NCBI GenBank assembly: GCA_963965975.1
Contig: OZ014412.1
Coordinates: 8,246,708 to 8,310,707 of the forward strand
Origin: Xestospongia bergquistia
Taxonomy: Eukaryota > Porifera > Demospongiae > Haplosclerida > Petrosiidae
Reading direction: 5' to 3'
DNA length: 64,000 nucleotides
The notes beneath the pieces were generated by a model. That model worked only from the letters and a program-made list of their open reading frames with translations. It had not been told where the DNA came from and did no database searches. Position numbers and translations under genes: made by a program. The stretch's first letter is position 1, and every line of letters begins with the position of its first letter. Positions 12,592 through 26,600 of the stretch are shown here, one piece after another.

Positions 12592-12985
12592 TTATTCTAT
12601 AAGCGAACCATTGACAACAAGTATTGGCTTTGAAAAATCTAATTTACTGAGGTATTCCTCGCCCAACAAAGGGACTACACTTAAAGTTGATATCATATTA
12701 GTACAAGTACAGGTCCAAGGATCATACATCATATGAAAATCATATTGAGTGTATATTATGCCTCCCTGTGTATTTGAATATTTGTAGTAGGAGCAATTGG
12801 GTAGCAATTGACTAGGACAGATACTTGAGAAAAGAAAGACATTACTAGAATTTGAATCAGCAATAGCATTCAGTTCAGTGACATTACACTGCTATACACC
12901 AGTTGTATAAAGTTTTTTACAGTTGACTTCTCTATTACAAGTACCATCGCTAGTATAGATTACTTCGTAACTGTTAACGTACTAC
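12592..12985 (-). pseudogene. Remnant of an unrecognised Cys-containing protein
   Basis: On the minus strand a frame from about 12985 down to the stop at 12592 carries SYEVIYTSDGTC, then an in-frame TAG, then a segment with PSQLLPNCSYYKYSN, YDFHMMYDPWTCTC and a hydrophobic end. Cys content and a VTEL-type sequon suggest a secreted protein. The internal stop and the stop just upstream argue for a broken gene, or for exons whose borders I cannot place. Its strand is opposite to the cassette genes. No family recognised. Confidence 0.35.
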
Positions 12986-13305
12986 TGGTACTTTGAAAAC
13001 AAGCCCTAAATGTTGTCAAACTGGCTCAACATTCTTGTAATAGTGTGCTATGAGATGGCACAATGTTCTTTATTCTTTACTCTGTTTGCTGCAACATAAC
13101 TATAAAATCTAAAACTATCATGTTATATTGTGTTTACTTTAATAGACTGAGTTATAGCTATCCCTACATTTCTTTAATTTTTAAGAAATATTTTATACTT
13201 TTATTACATATTCGTGTTAAGTATTTCTTAAATTAAACTTCATTGGAATTGATCTTAATAATTACTTTCTTCTAAAATATATTTAACCATTATTTTTTAT
13301 TATAG

Positions 13306-14643
13306 AACCACAGATTGATGTCACCACATACAGTAATGAGTTCTTTGTGGGATTTTATGAGCATGTACTTGGATCTAAGGAACGTACATTATATGTTCAT
13401 ACTATGAAAACAACTCCTGTTACTTTCAAAGTCACATCACTTGATGACAACTTCTCATATATGGGTACAACCAGTTATCACAACCCTCATAAAGTCACTA
13501 TACCAGCAATTTATGAAGTGTTAGATCATACATATTTCTGGAGGAGAAAGGGTCTTAAAGTTTATTCTCTAGACGAAAAACCAATATCAGTTATTGCATG
13601 GAGCTACCGTACTCAGTATGATTTCATGTCTTATCTAGCTTTTCCATGTCATAAACAGCCAACAACTCAATACACATACTATGTTGTGTCTACATTTGGT
13701 TATTCTGATCAGACAAGTCAGTTCATGATTATTGGCTGCCTTAATAACAGTAATGTGACTATCATTCCAAACAATGACATTACTGTTCCATCAGATCCTC
13801 AGGACAGTGCTGCAGTTAATATAATTGTTTCAGCTGGACATTCCTTTGACTTTGTTCTTCATTCACTTCAGACATTTTTTGTTTCTAAGCCTTATGTTGA
13901 TCTTACTGGAACCAAAATTATATCTGATAGTCCACTCACAATTATTAGTGGACATGAAGCAGCCCGAGTTCCAGCTGGGATATTTGATGCTGACCCTATT
14001 GTTACGCAACTTACTCCAACAATAACTTGGGGAAAGACATTTCTGTTACCACCTCACATAGGTCGTAGTAATGGACAAAGTTACAAAGTGATTGCTACTA
14101 ACAATAAAACAAATGCAGTCAAAACATGTGGTACAAATTATACTTCAGAACACATCAAATTTGATGAAAACAACACCAATTTTTTTTACACAACCAATAA
14201 TGTGTATTGTAGTATTATATCTAATCAACCAATCTATGTTGCTCAAATTGGAGTAAGTACACGATATGCTGGTAGCAATTTTGGTGATCCTTCCCTCAAT
14301 ACAGTGCCACCAATGGAACAATATGAACACTCCACTCAGTTCTCTTCATTGCTATCAAGTGGTACTAGTTATTACAGTGTAGTTGTACCAAATGATGCTT
14401 ATTTTAACCAGAGTTTATTGATCAACAGTAATCTTATCAATCCATCATGGGTTCCAATATATGTATCAAATGGTTCTGTCAATGGATATGGTTATTCAAC
14501 ATCTTTTAATGGTATCAATACAATAGCACACCCTAACCCAAATGGTAAATTATTTGTCTCTATCTATGGCTGGAAAAGCTATGCAGGATACAGTTATGTT
14601 GGAGGGATGAAGTTAAATCCAATTAATGTTCTAAAAACCGATG
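13306..14643 (+). CDS. Exon: IgGFc-binding domain, A-1
   Basis: One 1338-nt phase 1-1 exon (acceptor tattatag, donor gtaatt). It matches the IgGFc-binding N-terminal domain found in IgGFc-binding protein and many invertebrate extracellular proteins: near the middle [11 protein letters not shown] is followed by [16 protein letters not shown] and a Y-K-V-I-A-T-N segment, the family signature. Four Cys are kept in all copies (LPCHK, IGCLNN, KTCGT, VYCSI). Several N-glycosylation sequons (NFS, NVT, NNT, NQS) imply secretion. It differs from its neighbours at a few sites only, for example YFWRRKG where others have YSWRRKG. Confidence 0.85.
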
Positions 14644-17600
14644 GTAATTATTTATAAGTAATGATTAGTTTACTTTACAAAATTCAGACTATGATTATGC
14701 CAATTGCAAATTTGTTCATGTATTAACATATATAATATACTGGTTGGTTCAAATAATGTTGAAAATATTATTTTGATTGTCAATTTAATTTCATTGTATT
14801 TTCTGTAGACAGGTGTGTTTTGTTACCAGTTAGTGGTCCATGTACTAACAATATCCTTCGATGGTATTATAGTTATGTTGTGGGTAGATGTCAGCAATTT
14901 ACATATGGTGGTTGTGATGGTAACCAAAACAACTTTGAGAATTTACAAAACTGTTTACAGCAATGTGGTAAGTGATTTAGCCTTGTTAGATCTCACTGAA
15001 AATAGAAGTCACAGTTTAACAATTATATAAACATTCTTTAACACTTTTGTTATGATAGGTAGAAAATGTAAGAATGATGTAAAAGAGGTACATTGTCTAG
15101 ACAATCCATGTGACACAGTACTATGTCCAAACATACCTGATGCTATATGTGTCCCTTCAAGTTGTGGTCAATGTTCAGCTCATTTCTTTAACACTTCTGG
15201 TCACAATGTCACAAACAGCTGCAGTATGTATTAAAAAGTGGAAAATGACATTTTATTTTTTAATTATAACAGGTTCATGTCCTCCTGATAATCCACCAAT
15301 ATCTTGTCTTAATATTCCTTGTGATTATCAACATTGTCCTAATTTTCCTGGTGCTCAATGTGTACTTGACAACTGTGGACAATGTCAAAGAAAGTTTATA
15401 CTTAATGGAACTGATGTTACAGATCAGTGTAGTAAGTTTGAAATAGGAATAAAAATTTAAATATACATTTCAATTTAATTTGTATTTACTCTAACAGGAG
15501 CCTGTACTGTACATGGTGCAATATTCAAACCATGTAAATCTATATGTCATGTTTTACATAGTAGCTCACAGGAGTATTTAACAATATTATATTTGAAGGT
15601 TACATTTTTGTATGTTGTGAGCAAATTCCTTAATAAAAACCTAAATTTCTATTTAGTTGAATAGTTAAAATTCTTCTACAACTATTGCAACAAATAAACA
15701 TTAGTGACTTTGGCTAGTATGTAGGGACATCCATCTTGCCATTCCTACTTGGGGTTGTACTAGATGTTTTATCATCATGCTATTCCTATATTTAATAAAT
15801 AAGGAAACTATCAACTTCTTTTGTGTTTCTTTAATACACTGAGCCATCTCTAAATTTCCTTTACGTTTTAAAAAATTGTAATTATTCACTGTGTAAATGG
15901 TTTTAATATTTCTTGCTTTCAGTTTACCATAATTGATATTTAAGTGTTATTGTTTCATTATAGAGCCACAGATTGACACTGGTACATATAGCAGTGAATT
16001 CTTTGTGGGATTCTATGAGCATGTACATGGATCTAATGTACGTACATTATATGTTCATAATATGAACACAACTCCTGTTACTTTCAAAGTCACATCACTT
16101 GATGACAATTTCTCATATATGGGTACAACTAGTTATCACAACCCTCATAAAGTCACTATACCAGCAAGCTATGAAGTGGTAGATCATACCTATTCCTGGA
16201 GGAGAAAGGGTCTTAAAGTTTATTCTCTAGACGAAAAACCAATATCAGTTATTGCATGGAGCTACCGTACTCAGTATGATTTCATGTCCTATCTAGCTCT
16301 TCCATGTCATAAACAGCCAACAACTCAATACACATACTATGTTGTATCTACATTTGGTTGGAGTGATCAGACAAGTCAGTTCATGATTATTGGTTGTCTC
16401 AATAACAGTAATGTGACTATTATTCCAAACAATGACATTACTGTTCCATCAGATCCTCAGGACAGTGCTGCAGTTAATATAATTGTTTCAGCTGGACATT
16501 CCTTTGATTTTGTTCTTCATTCTCTTCAGACATTTTTTGTTTTTAAGCCTTATGTTGATCTTACTGGAACCAAAATTATATCTGATAGTCCACTCACAAT
16601 TATCAGTGGACATGAAGCAGCTCGAGTCCCAGCTGGGACTTCTGATGCTGACCCTATTGTTACACAACTTACACCAACAATAACTTGGGGAAAAACATTT
16701 CTGTTACCACCTCACATGGGTCGAAACAATGGACAAAGTTACAAAGTGATTGCTGCTAATGATAAGACAAATGCAGTCAAAACATGTGGTACAAGTTACA
16801 CTTCAGAACATATCAAATTTGATGAAAACAACACCAATTGGTTTTACACAACCAATAATGTATATTGCAGTATTATATCTGATCAACCAATCTATGTTGC
16901 TCAAATTGGTGTTAGTACACGATATGCTAATGGCAACTATGGTGATCCTTCTCTTAACACAGTTCCACCAATAGAACAATATGAACACTCAATCCAGTTC
17001 TCTTCATTACTATCAAGTGGTACTAGTTATTACAGTGTGGTTGTACCAAATGATGTTTATTTTAACCAGAGTTTATTGATCAACAGTAATCTTATTAATC
17101 CATCATGGGTTGTAATATATGCTTCAGATGGTTCTATCAATGGATATGGTTATTCAACATCTTTTAGTGGTACCAATACAATAGCACATCCTAACCCATA
17201 TGGTAAATTGTTTGTCTCTATCTATGGATGGACAACTTATGCTGGGTACAGTTATGTTGGAGGCATGAAATTAAATCCAATAAACATTCCAAGAAGCGAT
17301 GGTAATTTTTTATAAGTAAAAATTAATTTACTTTACAAAAATTTAGGTTTTAATTATGCCATTTTCAAATTTTGTACATGTATTAACATATATATAAATA
17401 TATATGATATAATGATTGATATGAATAACTAATACTATTAATTATCTAGCTACTTGTCATCTACCTCCTGAAGTTGGACCATGCAAAGGTAGATTTCCTC
17501 GTTGGTTTTTTAATACTAGTTCAAGTCAATGTGAATTGTTCATATATGGTGGTTGTCTTGGTAATGAAAATCAATTTGGGACTCTTAATGAATGCAATGA

Positions 17601-20600
17601 TCTTTGTGGTGAGTTATATATTGTAGTAATATAATAATTACCATACATGTAATTATTATTATTTATGTAGGTTGTTCATTTGGTCAACCAACTAAGAAAT
17701 GTAGTTCAGATATTTGTGATGGAAGTGTTTGTACTAACTATCCCAATGCAGTTTGTTATTCTGATGAGTGTGCAGATTGCTCCCCAAGATATTTTATTGG
17801 AAATAATGAAGTCACAAATGTTTGTGGTAAGTTCTTGGTCAAGTAAACCAATACTTATTCTATTTGATACTATATTCAGATATGCTGTATTCAATTCTAT
17901 CTTATCAATGCTAATCTATTTATCAATTGTATTTCCTACTATATTGAAATAATGTTAGTCTACATCTGTTAATACATGTCTTACAAGTTACATTTTGCTG
18001 TTGTGAGGACATTTATTAAACAAATCTTATTTTGATTTAGCTGAATCAACTTTTACTTTAGACTTCTTGATGGACTGTTTGCTTTAAATTTAGAATTATT
18101 GTGACAAATAGGCATTTTAACCTTGATATCGTAGCTACTATATAAAGATGTCTATATTGCATTCCTAGTTGTGCTAGTTTAGCTCTATATTGACTTTTCA
18201 AAAATTTTTCTTACTGTCATATATTGTACTTTTCTTTGAAATAATAATACTATATAATAATACTCATTATTATCATCTTATAGTATGTTTCTTTAATTGA
18301 ACTGAGATACAGCTATTCGTACATTTCTTTTACTATAAAGAACATTTTATGTATCATATTTGGATTAATTTGTTTCTTAAGTTCAGTTCATTGGAATTGT
18401 TTCTAAATAATTACCTTTTTCCTACTTACAATCACATTTGGTACTACAATATAACATATATTTGTTAAAATGTTTTGTTTTTTGTTACAGAGCCACCAAT
18501 TGACCTCAGTACATCCAGTGATGAGTTTTTTGTGGGATTCTATGAGCATGTACATGGATCAAATGTACGTAAATTGTATGTTCATACTATGAAAAAAACT
18601 CCTGTTACTTTCAAAGTTACATCACTTGATGACAACTTTTCATACATGGGCAATACTAGTTATCACAATCCTCATAATGTTACTATACCAGCAAGTTATG
18701 AAGTGTTAGATCATACTTATTCTTGGAGGAGAAAGGGTCTTAAAGTTTATTCTCTAGACAAAGAGCCAATATCAGTTATTGCATGGAGCTTTCGTACTCA
18801 GTCAGATTTCATGTCTTATCTAGCTCTTCCATGTCATAAACAGCCAACAACTCAATACACATACTATGTTGTATCTACATTTGGTTGGAGTGATCAGACA
18901 AGTCAGTTCATGATTATTGGTTGCCTTAATAACAGTAATGTGACTATTATTCCAAACAATGACATTACTGTTCCATCAGATCCTCAAGACAGTTCTGCTG
19001 CTAATATAATTGTTTCAGCTGGACATTCCTTTGATTTTGTTCTTCATTCACTTCAGACATTCTTTGTTTTTAAGCCTTATGTTGATCTTACTAGAACCAA
19101 AATTATATCTGATAGTCCACTCACAATTATCAGTGGACATGAAGCAGCTCGAGTTCCAGCTGGTATATATGATGCTGAGACTATTGTTACACAACTTACA
19201 CCAACAATAACTTGGGGAAAGAGATTTCTGTTACCACCTCACATGGGTCGAAACAATGGACAAAGTTACAAAGTGATTGCTACTAACAATAAAACAAATG
19301 CAGTCAAAACATGTGGTACAAGTTACACTTCAGAACATATCAAATTTGATGAAAACAACACCAATTGGTTTTACACAACCAATAATGTATATTGTAGTAT
19401 TATCTCTGATCAACCAATCTATGTTGCTCAAATTGGTGTTAGTACACGATATGCTAATGGCAACTATGGTGACCCTTCTCTTAACACAGTACCACCAATA
19501 GAACAATATGAACACTCAATCCAGTTCTCTTCATTGTTGTCAAGTGGTACTAGTTATTACAGTGTGGTTGTACCAAATGATGCTTATTTTAACCAGAGTT
19601 TATTGATCAACGGTAATCTTATTAATCCATTATGGGTTGTAATATATGCTTCAGATGGTTCTATCTATGGATATGGATATTCAAACTCTTTTAGTGGTAC
19701 CGATACAATAACACATCCTAACCTCAATGGTAAATTATTTGTCTCTATCTATGGCTGGAGAACTTATGCTGGGTACAGTTATGTTGGGGGTATGAAGTTA
19801 AATGGCATTAACATTCCAAGAAGTGATGGTAATTGTTTTATAAGTAACAATTAGTTTACTTCAGAACATTCAGGTTATAACTATGTCATTTGCAGATTTT
19901 CTACATGTATTAACATATATATAAATATATATATAATATAATGATTGGTATGAAGAAATAATACTATTAATTATTTAGCTACATGTCAACTATCTCCTGA
20001 AGTCGGACCATGTAAAGGTAGATTTCCTCGTTGGTTTTTTAACACCAGTTCAAGTCAATGTGAATTATTCATATATGGTGGTTGTCATGGAAATAAAAAT
20101 CAATTTGGGACTCTTAACGAATGTATTGATCTTTGTGGTGAGTTATATATACTGTAGTAATATGATAATTACCATACATGTAATTACTATTTATGTAGTG
20201 TGTTCATTTGGTCAACCAACTAAGAAATGTAGTTCAGATATTTATATCACATGTATGCATTATTTTATTTAGATAGTAGATCTGGTTCAGGATTTGGTTC
20301 GGGATCTGGTTTAGGATCTGGTTCAGGATCTGGCTTAATATCTGGCCTAAATAGTAAGTGACTGATTTTTTATTATATTAGTAGCACATGTTAGTACAAT
20401 ACATTTAATACTTATAAGTATATGTGTCAAAATAATGCTTTATCTAACAATGTACATTTCCACTAACTCTAATATAACAAAATGATTATAAACATAAATC
20501 ATTATTAAAAATACTAATACAAAGTATTCTTATGAAAATAAAATCTATTTTCTAATTTTTATTTGCTTTTGCATTGTATATAATCTTAAAATCATTTCTC

Positions 20601-23600
20601 TAATGTTTGCTTTTGAGATTGATATCACATCTTACTTGTGGTAATTTAATTTAAATCTAGTCAAAATTTAATTTTAGTATGACACATATAAAAATTTCTT
20701 TCTTACTATTTATTTGTAAATTGCAGTATATCTAGATACTGATGTGATTTTTTTGATCAGTTTATCTCTTACATGATATAATAATTAAAAACTTTATTTT
20801 CATTAAAATGAAGAAACAGAATCTGAAACTCCATACTATTTAACAAGTAGTACACATCTTCCAACAAGTTTTTCATCTTCTTCAAGTGGTTCTATAGTTA
20901 CTCCTATACCAACTGTTTCTCAAGGTAAAATATCATTACGAATTAACTTAATAAGTTGTTTATGTGTCCAATGAAATATGATGGAAGAAAACACAGAATA
21001 TCTCACCCACAACACATCAAATACAATATTTCAAAAACTTGTCAGTCTTCTTACCAAGGTTAATGCCAATGTAGTGACTTATTTATAAGCTAACGAAATG
21101 TTTTTGAAACTGCTGAATTGTTCATGTTTATTCTTCTGTTCACAATCTATTTAACTCTAATCAGTATTTCACTGTGAAGTCAATAGCTTCCAAAACAATT
21201 ATAGGATGTTTTTTCAGTTATGACATTGTTTATTTGCATTGAAATTACATCCAAATTTCTTCTCCTCTTTTGCTTTTAAGATCATATCTTGGGGTAGTCA
21301 AAATTTTATTTTAGTCAACATTTAGTTTCATTAAAACATAATATAGTTTCTTCCTAACAGTTCATGTGTAAAGTAGTTGTATATGTAGTTAGTGATTTGA
21401 CCCTTATTAATCAGTTTATCTCTTGCATGATATAATAATTAGCAATTTTATTATCATTTTTATATAGAAACAGAATCTAAAACTCCATACCTTTTGACAA
21501 GTAGTACACATATTCCAATAAGTTTTTCATCCTCTTCAAGTGGTTCTATAGTTACTCCTACACCAACTGTTACTCCAGGTAAATAAACACTATGAACTAA
21601 ATTATGAAGTTATTCTTATTATGTTAATTTTTAGGCTCATGTCTAGCACTTAATCTCAGTTATCCTGGATGTTGTGTAAGGTCTAAGACAAAAATTTGTA
21701 GCAATAATGGATGCTATTGTCATCAAAATTGTCACATTTTGGATAATTGTTGTAATGATATAGCTGATATTGGTTGTCATCCTGATTCTCCTCCCTCTCC
21801 TATATTTTCATCAACTATAACTGATACAGTTGGTAAGATAATGATAAATCATTGTTGTATTTAACAATGTATACTCTCACAATTCCAATAAAGAATTATC
21901 ATAAACTTATAAAATTACTGATGTGTGAAATTCTTATCACATACAATCTTTGCTTTTTTCATATACTTTTGTATTGTATAACATTTCAAATCATTTCTCT
22001 TAAGTTTGCTTCTAAGATCAAATCTTTATTGTGGAAATAAAATTTTAGTGCAGTCAACATTGATTATGACATGGTTTCTTCCTAATAGCGCATGTGTAAA
22101 GTAGTAACATATATAGTTACTGATGCTATGCTTGTGATCAGTTTATCTCTTGCATGTTCTCAATTTTATTACCAATTTTATATAGAAACAGAATCTAAAA
22201 CTCTCTACCATTTGACAGGTAGTACACATCTTCAAGCAAGCTTTTCATCCTTTTCAAGTGGTTCTATAGTTACTCCTACACCAACTGTTACTCTAGGTAA
22301 ATAAACACTATGAACTAAATAATGAAGTTGTTCTTATTATGTTAATTTTTAGGCTCATGTTTAGCACTTAATCTCAGCTATCATGGATGTTGCGTAAGGT
22401 CTAAGACAAAAATTTGTTACAATAATGGATGCTATTGTCATCAAAATTGTCACATTTTGGATAATTGTTGTAGTGATATAGCTGATATTGGTTGTCATCC
22501 TGATTCTCCTCCCTCTCCTATATTTTCATCTGCTATAACTGATATAGTTGGTAAGATAATGATAAATCAATGTGGTATTTAACAATGTATACTCTCACAA
22601 TTCCAATAAAGAATTATCATAAACTTATAAAATTACTGATGTGTGAAATTCTTATCACATACAAATCTTTCCTTTTTATCATATGCTTTTGTATTGTATA
22701 ACATTTCAAATCATTTCTCTCATGTTTGCTTCTAAGATCAAATCTTTATTGTGGTAATAAAATTTTAGTCCAGTCAATATTTAGTTTGATTAGACATGTA
22801 TGATGGTTTCTTCCTAATAGCTCATGTGTAAAGTATTAGTATGTTATCTTTTCCAATTTTCTTACCAGTTTTATATAGAAAAAGAATCTAAACTCTATAC
22901 CTTTTGACAGGTAGTACACATATTCCAATAAGTTTTTCATCCTCTTCAAGTGGTTCTATAGTTACTCCTACACCAACTGTTACTCCAGGTAAATAAACAC
23001 TATGAACTAAATTATGAAGTTGTCCTTATTATGTTAATTTTTAGGCTCATGTCTAGCACTTAATCTCAGCTATCATGGATGTTGCGTAAGGTCTAAGACA
23101 AAAATTTGTTACAATAATGGATGCTATTGTCATCAAAATTGTCACATTTTGGATAATTGTTGTAGTGATATAGCTGATATTGGTTGTCATCCTGATTCTC
23201 CTCCCTCTCCTATATTTTCATCTACTATAACTGATACAGTTGGTAAGATACTGATAAATCAATGTTGTATCTAACAATGTATACTCTCACAATTCCAATA
23301 AAGAATTATCATAAACTTATAAAATTACTGATGTGTGGAATTCTTATCACATACAAATCTTTCCTTTTTTCATATACTTTTGTATTGTATAACATTTCAA
23401 ATCATTTCTCTCATGTTTGCTTCTAAGATCAAATGTTAACTGTGGTAATAAAATTTTAGTCCAGTCAACATTTAGTTTGATTAGACATGTATGATGGTTT
23501 CTTCCTAATAGCTCATGTATAAAGTATTAGTATGTTATCTCTTCCAATTTTTTCAATTATATTACCAGTTTTATATAAAAAAAGAATCTAAACTCTATTA

Positions 23601-26600
23601 CCTTTTGACAGGTAGTACACATATTCCAATAAGTTTTTCATCTTCTTCAAGTGGTTTTATAGTTACAACTACACCAACTGTTACTCAAGGTAAATAAACA
23701 CTATATATTTAATTAATAAGTTATACATATTATGTTAATTTTAGGCTCATGTTTAGCACTTAATCTCAGCTATCATGGATGTTGTGTAAGGTCTAAGACA
23801 AAAATTTGTAGCAATAATGGATGCTATTGTCATCAAAATTGTCACATTTTGAACAATTGTTGTAGTGATATAGCTGATATTGGTTGTTATCCTGCTTCTC
23901 CTTCCTCTCTTATATTTTTACCTACTACAACTGATACACTTGGTAAGACAAATCAGAAACTCCACATTTCATATTTATATATATGTGTGATAAAACAATG
24001 TTGTATTTAACAATGTACACTCCAACCAACTCCAGTAACAAAATTATCATAAACTTATAAAATCACTGATGTATGGAATTCTTATAGCTTAAAATCTATT
24101 TTCTATTTTTTATTTGCTTTTGTATTGCACAACATTTCAAATCAATTCTCTTATATTTGCTTTTAAGATCAAATTTTAATTGTTGTAATAAAATTATAGT
24201 CCAGTCAACATTTAGTTTGATTACAACATGTATGTGATGCTTGTGATCAGTTTATCTTATACCTGATATAACAATTATCAATTATTATTTTATGTAGAGA
24301 CAGAATCTAAAACTCCACATCCTTTGATAAGTAGTACACATCTTCCAACAGGTTTTTCATCGTCTTCAAGTGGTTCTATAGTTACACCTACACCAACTGT
24401 TACTCAAGGTAAATGAGCGCTATGAATTCAATTATAAGTTGTTCTTATTATGTTAATTTTTAGGCTCATGTTTAGCACTTAATCTCAACTATTCTGGATG
24501 TTGTGTAAGGTCTAAGACACAAATTTGTAGCAATAATGGATGCTATTGTCATCAAAATTGTCACATTTTGAACAATTGTTGTAATGATATAGCTGATATT
24601 GGTTGTCATCCTGCTTCTTCTTCATCTCCTATATTTTTATCTACTATAACTGATACACATGGTAAGACAAAATCAGAAGCTGCATTTTTAATATTTATAT
24701 TCATGTATGGTAAATCAATGTAGTATCCAACAATATGATGTGATGTTTGTGATCAGTTTATCTCTTGCATGCTCTCAATTTTATTACCAATTTTATATAG
24801 AAACAGAATCTAAGACTCCATCCTCAAGCTCTCTGACAAGTAGCACACATCTGCCAACAAGTTTTTCATTCTCTTCAAGTGTTTCTATAGTTACTCCTAC
24901 ATCAACTGATGCTCAAGGTAAATAAGCACTATATATTTAATTAATAAGTTGTTCTTATGATGTCAATTTTATTTTTGTTTGCATTGTTTGTCATCTCAAA
25001 ATCATTTCTCTTTTAAGATTAAATCTTAATTGTGGTAACAAAATTTTAGACCAGTAAAAATTTAGTTGTATTATGACATATATGATGATTTCTTTCTAAT
25101 AGTTCATGTGTAAATTAGTATAGCATATAAAGTTACTGATGTGATGTTTGTGATCTCTTACATGATATAATAATCAATTTTATTATCATTTTTATATAGA
25201 GACAAAATCTAAAACTCCATACACTTTGACAAGTAGTACAGATCTGCCAACAAGTTTTTCATCCTCTTCAAGTGTTTCTATAGTTACACCTACATCAACT
25301 GATGCTCAAGGTAAATCAGTAGTATCATAGGATCTGGCTTAAATAGTAAGTATTTTATAATAGTCAAAGTGTAATTACAATTTTATAGCACCACATTTCA
25401 TACTAATAGGTATTTGTTCCAAAACAATCTGTGATATCCTACAATCCTTTCTTTACTTCAGTTATATTTTAATTTAAACTTTTAATATGCCATAATTATT
25501 GCTGCTATATATTTTTGCCTCTACTTTGTAATGATAGCATTGGCTCCTATTTCTTTCTACTTGACATGACTAATGTAACTACTAGCATAGTATGACCTGG
25601 TTTTACATACTGTGATGTATTAATTATATTTTTTTTCAATTATCAATTATATTACCATTGTCATGTAGAAACAGAATCTAAAACTCCATACCCTTTGACA
25701 AGTAGTACACATCTTCCAACAAGTTTTTCATCCTCTTCAAGTTTTTCTATAGTTACACCTACATCAACTGATGCTCAAGGTAAATAAGCACTATATATTT
25801 AATTAACAAGTTGTTTTTATGATCTCAATTTCATTTTCTTTTGCATTGTATATCAAATCATTTCTCTTATGTTACTTTTGAAATTAAATCTTATTTGTGG
25901 TAACAAAATTTTAGACCAGTAAAACATTAGTTGTATTACAACATGTATGATGGTTTCTTCCTAATAGTTTATGTGTAAGTAGTAGCATATGTAATTACTC
26001 ATTTGATGCTTGCAATCAGGTTATGTATTGCATATCTCAAATTTATTACCATTTTTATGTAGAGACAGAATCTAAAACTCCATATCCTTTGACAAGTAGT
26101 ACGCATCTTCCATCAAGTTTTTCATCCTCTTCAAGGGATTCTATAGTTACTCCTACACCAACTGTTCCTTTAGGTAAATAACTATCATGAATTCAATTAA
26201 TAAGTTGTTCATATTATGTTAATCTTAGGCTCTGGATCTGACTTAGGAGTATACCCACAATCAGGCTTAGGGTCTGGCTTAAATGGTAAGTGACTGTTTT
26301 TAATGGCATTATTAACAAATGTTAGCATACTACATTTCATAGTTATAAATATATGTGTCAAAATTATCTGCTATATCTAACAATGTACGTTCCCACCAAC
26401 TTTAATAATAAAACTATTATGAACTCAAATCATTATTAAAATTACTCATATGTAGAGGGAATAGGTTCTAAATAAACTCTATTTCCTAATTGCACATACA
26501 AGGCAGTCCCATAATATAGTTATATACATTTTTCCACAAACACTGCTGCTAAATATGCAATCTTTGTAGTTCTAGTCATTCCAATTTTCTTTTCAAAAAT

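Noticed and set aside
13825-14025. Second plus-strand frame inside IgGFc exons (also near 16483, 19010, 38691, 54352)
   Set aside because: Shadow frame of the real exon with Leu-rich low-complexity translation.
14145-14330. Minus-strand open frames inside IgGFc exons (also 16803-16988, 19330-19515, 54405-54590)
   Set aside because: They recur only because the plus-strand exon is conserved; there is no start context, splice logic or domain of their own.
20814-26173. Regularly spaced repeats considered as a CRISPR-like array
   Set aside because: The repeats are 0.7-kb exon-intron units with coding content and splice sites, in a eukaryotic locus.
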